From positions 1-64,000 of the forward strand of contig JACCGJ010011144.1 in the NCBI GenBank assembly GCA_013407085.1: a DNA stretch of 64,000 nucleotides, read 5' to 3'. Within the stretch, counting starts at the first letter, position 1; every line of letters starts with the position of its first letter. A program made the position numbers and the translations under genes. This document shows, piece after piece, positions 63,201 through 64,000 of this stretch. The notes under the pieces were generated by a model that worked only from the letters and a program-made list of their open reading frames with translations, was not told the origin of the DNA and did no database searches. This DNA comes from Atriophallophorus winterbourni (Eukaryota; Platyhelminthes; Trematoda; Plagiorchiida; Microphallidae).

Positions 63201-63614
63201 TCATTATGCTAACGTAATTGCTGTTGAGAAGGAAATTCGTAAGTTTTGTGAGAAAACCGTGTCATCAACGAAATCAGCCATTACTCTAAAGTTCTCATTT
63301 ACTCCAAATATTCGGTTGATTGTGTTAGATTTGTTCATTCGGAGTAAATCATCAATTGATGAATGCATATCACATTTTGCAGGATAATCGGGAAAAATTT
63401 TTAGAACTGGTGAAAACGTGTTTCAAAAGAACCAAAACTTATCCGTCGAGCGTAATAAAAAATGTTCGAAATGCAGCGTCACTCAAACAATCTGAACGTT
63501 TGCGAGTAATTGTGAGTCGATCAAACATTGGTCAACCAAAGGAATACAGAATGACTCATACGGAGTCTTACCGAGAATCTAACCATTCACCAGAAGAGAA
63601 ATATCATACCTTGA
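33525..63614 (+). CDS. Adhesion G-protein-coupled receptor, 22 exons, both ends missing
   Basis: Exons: 33525-33610, 33650-33780, 33818-33974, 35690-35814, 36552-36604, 36688-36816, 37212-37240, 38467-38641, 39510-39559, 42732-42841, 43263-43464, 43555-43639, 44556-44636, 44701-44852, 46948-46991, 50306-50432, 51630-51727, 51802-51993, 53257-53397, 58408-58554, 61066-61225 and 63383-63614. Every junction has AG/GT and matching phase, giving about 900 residues without a stop. Domain order: four-cysteine module, cbEGF, EGF, GAIN, GPS, seven membrane helices, cytoplasmic tail. This is the class B2 (adhesion) receptor layout. The ligand is unknown. Splice sites were assigned by eye; the GAIN and GPS-7TM parts are the most secure. 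The start exon and the end of the tail are not in view. Confidence 0.85.
34199..34381 (-). mobile_element. RTE-type element, 3'-end fragment
   Basis: The minus strand reads SFSCNVHTWLKSTEGGQQNC. It corresponds to the tail after the zinc-finger end of the RTE copies at 42040 and 56920 (gtaatgtacatccatgg..cgaccgaaggaggccaac). Only the extreme 3' end remains. It lies in an intron of the receptor gene. Confidence 0.55.
34855..35115 (+). repeat. SINE-like repeat, fullest copy
   Basis: About 250 bp, from ttcatggtcatgggttcaaa to gatggaaatgcatgcaaatg. It contains ggttcaaaccc (34891-34901), close to a tRNA-type B box, which suggests a tRNA-derived SINE. The end string gatggaaatgcatgcaa occurs at both edges (34854 and 35091), so the unit may be tandem or flanked by duplicated target. 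Partial copies: 3030-3400, 36985-37175 (minus), 38390-38466, 42580-42695 and 53560-53715. Confidence 0.55.
35690..35814 (+). CDS. 42-residue exon of the adhesion GPCR ectodomain
   Basis: 125 nt, phase 0 in and 2 out, after ttcttttag and before GTAAGTC. It encodes HERVIVEKCTNPANNEISST... ending VKTNMDA. The single Cys may pair with the Cys that opens the next exon (ACVGP). No known domain was recognised. The exon is conserved in length and phase in the minus-strand paralog. Confidence 0.8.
36552..36816 (+). CDS. Linker exon and calcium-binding EGF exon of the adhesion GPCR
   Basis: Exon 36552-36604 (53 nt) encodes CVGPSKTAEFYLERPST. Exon 36688-36816 (129 nt, phase 1-1) encodes (L)DVNECALEK... 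with five cysteines. The DxNEC start and C-I-D-I-D-R-G-Y-F-C fit the calcium-binding, beta-hydroxylation EGF consensus. The sixth cysteine comes from the 29-nt exon 37212-37240. EGF repeats before GAIN are typical of the CD97/EMR and CELSR-like adhesion receptors. Confidence 0.87.
36985..37175 (-). repeat. SINE-like repeat, partial, minus orientation
   Basis: On the minus strand it ends gatggaaatgcatgcaaatg, as the copy at 34855-35115 does, with the preceding gtgcgtgat. The interior (tgatcattgggtttaacac) is diverged. It is intronic. Confidence 0.45.
37212..37240 (+). CDS. 29-nt micro-exon closing the first EGF domain
   Basis: Between ttgaatttcag and GTGAGTC, phase 1 in and 0 out. It encodes (N)IADWICPYE and supplies the sixth EGF cysteine. 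Phase continuity with both neighbours supports it despite its size. Confidence 0.7.
37241..38390. other. Receptor intron, nothing recognised
   Basis: AT-rich intron with no element I could classify with confidence. Near 38265-38310 a gatgaaggcaaacagcc string is a weak SINE-like trace. Confidence 0.4.
38390..38466 (+). repeat. SINE-like fragment abutting an exon
   Basis: The string gttggttgtacaaaccttat, then agtggcattcaagcataac and ttgtttaccat, matches 34940-35000 of the fullest SINE-like copy. It runs to within about 12 nt of the acceptor of the EGF2 exon. Confidence 0.5.
38467..38641 (+). CDS. Second EGF-like exon of the adhesion GPCR
   Basis: 175 nt, phase 0 in and 1 out, after atttctttag and before GTGAGTA. 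It encodes VEHGLNSLDQYKNDACIS..., then FQLCHEGFGDCVMDGNSYRC and IPYIDVCEEKLN. Five cysteines are visible; a sixth, KCPL, is in the next exon. It lacks the Asp/Asn of the calcium-binding consensus. No counterpart was found in the minus-strand paralog. Confidence 0.82.
39510..39559 (+). CDS. Short exon between EGF2 and GAIN
   Basis: 50 nt, phase 1 in and 0 out, between gaatttcag and GTAAGTC. It encodes LLRIKCPLVSVLATQKL, which probably holds the last EGF2 cysteine and the start of the GAIN stalk. Confidence 0.7.
39660..40300 (+). mobile_element. Non-LTR retroelement RT C-terminal remnant
   Basis: Frame 39660-39895 reads PPLSFNNSVFERFSSFKYL and RVTISGSIGWTNHVTTQFLK, with KVRRLSFYALRLRSL. This is the stretch after the RT palm of CR1/jockey-like elements. 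Broken continuation with VPHLLYASP and WHETWLFNRC-like fragments runs to about 40300. It is heavily decayed, in a receptor intron. Confidence 0.6.
40300..41640. other. Receptor intron, nothing classified
   Basis: AT-rich, no exon with fitting phase (0 required) recognised and no clear element. Confidence 0.4.
41640..42060 (+). mobile_element. RTE-type element, C-terminal zinc-finger end
   Basis: Frame 41658-42035 reads EVLSKAGLQSMFTLFRWLGH, RIPKDLLYGELQLG and YKDVCKSDMKAFGIDP, and ends YRCQRCGRDCSSGIGLFIHS, the C2H2-like finger at the C terminus of RTE-clade reverse transcriptases. The frame is open for 125 codons, but everything upstream (endonuclease and RT palm) is missing. It is a 5'-truncated copy in a receptor intron. 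Confidence 0.85.
42580..42695 (+). repeat. SINE-like repeat, partial
   Basis: It contains ggggatcctgatcgtacttt, gtgcaaacatcacgaaatcg and a gtgtgatggaactgcatg end, matching 35020-35105. It lies about 40 nt upstream of a GAIN exon. Confidence 0.55.
42732..43639 (+). CDS. GAIN domain, helical part of the adhesion GPCR (three exons)
   Basis: Exons 42732-42841 (phase 0 to 2), 43263-43464 (2 to 0) and 43555-43639 (0 to 1). They encode a helix-rich stretch: NIIAFMMNSKSLAEQNTSLL, EASKLIEHYLPAFEKYLQ, ATQDVIKLLATFRRSMPLF and VLSNGQRSVVLGELENG. In adhesion receptors GAIN subdomain A is helical and precedes a beta-rich subdomain B. Assignment rests on position before the GPS and on secondary-structure look, since GAIN A is poorly conserved. 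Confidence 0.75.
43640..44555. other. Receptor intron
   Basis: No exon of the required phase seen. A SINE-like or related repeat (gtcggtttctggctggttga, then gacagtaagataggttcagt) lies at about 44350-44420. Confidence 0.4.
44556..44852 (+). CDS. GAIN domain, beta-rich part of the adhesion GPCR (two exons)
   Basis: Exons 44556-44636 (phase 1 to 1) and 44701-44852 (1 to 0), separated by a 64-nt intron that also resolves a change of frame. Content: GGKILVLLEIIDQISLNHLQ, NADGNAVVSRVPISKAP, SSQIVLIDSFANEAIYRINF. It joins in phase to the first GPS exon. The position matches GAIN subdomain B. Confidence 0.72.
44853..46947. other. Receptor intron, about 2.1 kb
   Basis: No coding signal. A GAA/TTC-rich simple tract at about 46168-46195 (minus strand gtcattcttcttctt) resembles the end of the Penelope-like element at 7050-7075 and may be a small minus-strand remnant. 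Confidence 0.4.
46948..50432 (+). CDS. GPS motif of the adhesion GPCR (two exons)
   Basis: Exons 46948-46991 (phase 0 to 2) and 50306-50432 (2 to 0). The joined sequence has the four cysteines and Trp of a GPS: NVFRCGKFDP, KSGWNLDECKTVF, then GIECVCESKTRSTFAIAL. A normal GPS has C-x-C-x-H-L-T/S, with cleavage between L and T/S. Here the residues after the second Cys are E-S-K-T, so His and Leu are replaced and autoproteolysis is unlikely. The tethered-agonist-like segment TRSTFAIAL is two residues longer than usual before FA. A 3.3-kb intron with a CR1-like insertion splits the motif. Confidence 0.87.
47590..49310 (+). mobile_element. CR1-like element, RT only, decayed
   Basis: Traces of RT in broken frames: NKSWGVDGITSAIL near 47650, TDWKRRIILPIYKSG near 47780, DISKAFDRMDYSML at 48050, a VSQG remnant of PQG at 48225 and FADDATLC at about 48310. 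Then WLRSYFLDRKAIVHIDGVMS and a C-terminal region to about 49060. The 3' tail at 49265-49300 (accataaattcttgaatatt) matches that of the element ending at 27636. It is 5'-truncated and inactive, in the intron that splits the GPS. Confidence 0.78.
49535..49860 (+). mobile_element. RTE-derived mosaic fragment
   Basis: Positions 49650-49715 carry the module also at 1-60 and 6262-6324 (aattgggagcttatcc, then tgacaaccttggaacc). Positions 49785-49855 resemble the RTE zinc-finger end (gagagatt..ctccggaatcgga..gtagagcat). Two parts of an RTE-type repeat thus lie close together with the middle missing. Confidence 0.5.
50800..51070 (+). mobile_element. Penelope-like element, 3'-end fragment
   Basis: The string ataccctt ggtccgacgaagca tctgtg at 50982-51010 matches acacccttggtctgacgaag at 6925-6955 of the PLE copy, and the following aaaatttgctctaacc matches aaaacttgctataacc. 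Only the 3' non-coding end remains. It is intronic. Confidence 0.6.
51176..51247. repeat. (TA)n/(TG)n microsatellite
   Basis: About 28 TA units run from 51176 to 51232, followed directly by about seven TG units. Probably length-polymorphic. It sits in the intron between the GPS and the first membrane helix. Confidence 0.97.
51630..51727 (+). CDS. Adhesion GPCR exon with membrane helix 1
   Basis: 98 nt, phase 0 to 2, between ctcaacag and GTACGT. It encodes IANIGRHVEIINYICAAITI, then PVYIVLLLFAFS. The hydrophobic run is TM1, directly after the GPS exon, as in all adhesion receptors. Confidence 0.85.
51802..51993 (+). CDS. Adhesion GPCR exon with membrane helices 2 and 3
   Basis: 192 nt, phase 2 to 2. 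TM2: VNIILCLLLQTLFSLLLPL. Then QQNVLC, with the conserved Cys at the top of TM3. Then TM3: TMLSFALCAIPLCAFTWMF, with the Trp found in TM3 of family B receptors. It ends IYGINCMRLV (Val split over the intron). The 74-nt intron upstream separates TM1 from TM2. Confidence 0.88.
51994..53256. other. Receptor intron, nothing classified
   Basis: AT-rich, no exon or element recognised with confidence. The string gtggtgttcacatccccatccc at about 52372 recurs at about 44330, which hints at an unnamed dispersed repeat. Confidence 0.4.
53257..53397 (+). CDS. Adhesion GPCR exon with membrane helix 4
   Basis: 141 nt, phase 2 to 2. It encodes VFPSHADDKPNKTRRN, then WTIISVIAYFVPILAVFVWF and GFVSKINSGS. Two GT donors are possible. 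The one at 53398 (GTAAGT) gives the phase required by the next exon, whereas GTGAGT at 53372 does not. Confidence 0.85.
53560..53715 (+). repeat. SINE-like repeat, partial
   Basis: It matches 34965-35110: agtggcatacaagg, ttcttccactgtttcaagca, gtgcaaacagcataaaacg and an acatgcaaatgagc end. Confidence 0.6.
53716..54540. other. Receptor intron with an unclassified open frame
   Basis: A 93-codon frame at 53757-54038 (SIIRKFDTLSDTDDLASKFF...) has no recognisable relatives or splice context. It could be a decayed element. Nothing else is supported. Confidence 0.3.
54540..54980 (-). mobile_element. CR1-like element, decayed 3' part
   Basis: In broken minus-strand frames: KARRSMRMLEGYSEDLGHI and WLWRDIKLLN from about 54960 down to 54800, then RSHTPHSRLVIFRNVFSF and KILPEKINIWNQL down to about 54590. 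These match the C-terminal end of the CR1 ORF2 seen at 58000-58280 and 12700-12400. Confidence 0.65.
55550..56130 (+). mobile_element. Gag remnant of a second Gypsy-like LTR retrotransposon
   Basis: Two overlapping frames, 55560-55826 and 55810-56124, join by one shift. The first has FSELDPRLRFTQAEVVLFKH and SSQVAKEVADLTLNKPPESP. The second has ASGDEQHLLKLLSGEQMVDR, LINLQRLLGDKYSDERI, LGLQNLPRDVTKVIV and AVADIVFNRTRQ. This is the gag type common in flatworm and arthropod Gypsy elements and differs from the gag at 8465. No pol follows. It is intronic in the receptor. Confidence 0.75.
56690..57010 (+). mobile_element. RTE-type element, zinc-finger end
   Basis: It reads RRRRAPDAQQSSSAYRC, KRCGRDCSSRIGLFSHSK before a stop at 56908-56910, then the tail catccatggtcgacatcgac. 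It is close to the copy at 41640-42060. The RT is missing. Confidence 0.8.
57140..58330. mobile_element. CR1-like copy with inverted 5' part plus 430-bp module
   Basis: 57140-57560 is the reverse complement of 33000-33440. 57600-57800 is the reverse complement of the CR1 3' end at 32740-32880 (on the minus strand ttggaacattttgcc, gaagagtatatgatgaac). 57820-58290, on the plus strand, matches 32230-32700 (VMEYSTQAWPQWLWKEF, ATKLVSGYVNLPFTERML, LYDFTERRI). The 3' part of the element therefore reads minus and its upstream part reads plus, the signature of twin-priming 5' inversion. It lies in the intron between TM4 and TM5. Confidence 0.7.
58408..58554 (+). CDS. Adhesion GPCR exon with membrane helix 5
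   Basis: 147 nt, phase 2 to 2, after gttgtttaacag and before GTGAGT. It encodes CVGPSEYREI, then IVIFITLVVIFNSVVLCIL and GTVIARSYYATRT. The first Cys is the likely extracellular-loop-2 partner of the TM3 Cys. The basic end forms intracellular loop 3. Confidence 0.86.
58555..59060. other. Receptor intron, nothing recognised
   Basis: No coding or repeat signal that I can name. Confidence 0.4.
59060..59530 (-). mobile_element. CR1-like element, C-terminal fragment
   Basis: The minus-strand frame 59526-59215 reads RRATKLVLGLSNYPYETRL, LLNLHSAQYRRKRGAL and QQHSRLNCRK. A continuation to about 59080 gives AFSVRNVQLRNSLPTHV. This is the very C-terminal domain of CR1-like ORF2. It is 5'-truncated and intronic. 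Confidence 0.78.
60200..60380 (+). mobile_element. Penelope-like element, 3'-end fragment
   Basis: It matches 6870-7010: aggattggtcaggtgaatg, ctgacacccgttttt and acgaggtttctgtg, in the same order. Non-coding end only. Confidence 0.55.
60380..61065. other. Receptor intron, nothing recognised
   Basis: Open frames here (for example 60751-60473 on the minus strand) show no family resemblance or fitting splice sites. Confidence 0.4.
61066..61225 (+). CDS. Adhesion GPCR exon with membrane helices 6 and 7
   Basis: 160 nt, phase 2 to 0. TM6: TIYVLLQITLTMGIPFIVIY. A short loop AQIWGAE. TM7: VLLISVPIIMTIAAVSMALI, then ILYINK before GTGAGT. The helix pair in one exon and the Pro in TM6 fit family B receptors. 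No HxP or GWGxP signature is clear, so the receptor is divergent. Confidence 0.86.
61800..61960 (+). mobile_element. Penelope-like element, GIY-YIG domain fragment
   Basis: It reads IGKQSCNSSEYQQFIRNTAL, then AHDVLDS, matching KQPRNPSEYQSLIRDSSL and AEHALDT at 6520-6600. The frame is soon broken. Confidence 0.65.
62230..62760 (-). mobile_element. CR1-like element, 3'-end fragment with TTGAA tail
   Basis: The minus strand reads RRLRGDLILVYNILTTTNHP near 62700-62640, then a decayed C terminus to about 62470 and a 3' UTR ending in aattgaattgaatt at about 62236-62252. The 3' UTR (tctgtggtttgtgtaaagc) matches that of the element at 63615-64000. Confidence 0.7.
62760..63382. other. Receptor intron, unclassified frames
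   Basis: Long open frames at 62644-63091 (+) include DFVPTRSRQAITTWCFF-like sequence, but I cannot assign a family. The stretch at 63170-63250 also looks like decayed coding sequence. Confidence 0.3.
63383..63614 (+). CDS. Adhesion GPCR cytoplasmic tail exon
   Basis: 232 nt, phase 0 to 1, after cattttgcag and before GTAAGT. It encodes DNREKFLELVKTCFKRTKTY, then a basic, Ser/Thr-rich tail (SLKQSERLRVIVSRSNIGQP, HTESYRESNHSPEEK). NREKFLEL resembles the short helix 8 region that follows TM7. The tail continues in an exon beyond the window. Confidence 0.82.
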
Positions 63615-64000
63615 GTAAGTTCAATTCAATTCAATTCAATTCAATTAATGGTCTAAAACGCACATAGCTTTACAAAAACCACAGAATAATATGGGAATTA
63701 CGAATACCATGTGTAGTAAAAGTGGGATTTGTTTGCTTATTGAGCAGCTCAGGAATCAGGTAAATATTCATAGGCAGAAATTGTTTTCAACCAGTTGGAT
63801 GGGGTAAAGATGCATAGTTTACTTCGATGCATGGCTTCAAAGCTTTCATGGTGCAGAATATATAGGTTCAATGTTTGGATTGGTAGACATGAATTTGTCC
63901 AAGTTCGATTTGAATATATCCAATTCGGGTGAACGTGCTACGTTACGGGGTAGGGATTTCCAGATAAAACATACACGTACAGAATAAAAATACCTTCGAC
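63615..64000 (-). mobile_element. CR1-like element, 3' part, running off the window
   Basis: On the minus strand RRYFYSVRVCFIWKSLPRNV is at the window edge, followed by a 3' UTR ending in a TTGAA tandem (plus strand about 63620-63646, attcaattcaattcaattca). Its tail starts within about 10 nt of the donor of the preceding receptor exon. Confidence 0.78.

Overview
This is a eukaryotic window, most likely from a flatworm (probably a digenean fluke). The reasons are short coding exons separated by introns that range from about 37 nt to several kb, an AT-rich background, and many CR1-like, RTE-like, Penelope-like (GIY-YIG) and Gypsy-type retroelements. The taxon is an inference. Nothing looks bacterial, and no tRNA, rRNA or CRISPR was seen.

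Layout. (a) 1-1806: an RTE endonuclease remnant on the minus strand, then the last three exons (+) of a TOG-domain protein resembling TOGARAM/crescerin, with stop codon at 1804-1806. (b) About 3-17 kb: mostly retroelement debris. It includes an RTE piece, a Penelope-like element with RT and GIY-YIG parts, a CR1 endonuclease piece, a Gypsy gag with a collapsed pol, and a nearly intact CR1-like element on the minus strand (about 12.2-16.7 kb). (c) 17.8-24.3 kb, minus strand: six exons of an extracellular protein (four-cysteine module plus calcium-binding EGF). (d) 24.6-33.4 kb: the space between two divergent genes, holding two CR1-like elements. (e) 33.5-63.6 kb, plus strand: 22 phase-compatible exons of an adhesion GPCR, running through a novel-looking four-cysteine module, EGF1, EGF2, GAIN, GPS, seven membrane helices and a cytoplasmic tail that continues past the window. 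Its introns are full of CR1, RTE, Penelope and gag fragments and SINE-like repeats.

The main result is that (c) and (e) are head-to-head paralogs. The six exons of (c) match the first six recognised exons of (e) in order, phase and length: 86/86, 128/131, 157/157, 125/125, 53/53 and 129/129 nt. Key residues are also shared. The protein sequences have diverged a lot, so this is an old duplication under constraint. I could not find GAIN, GPS or 7TM exons for the minus-strand copy. It is therefore either a secreted or truncated partner, or its remaining exons are unrecognisable or outside the window. The GPS of the plus-strand receptor lacks the usual His-Leu before the cleavage Thr, so it is predicted not to self-cleave.

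All exon models rest on reading splice sites and phases by eye. First exons and start codons of both paralogs were not found.
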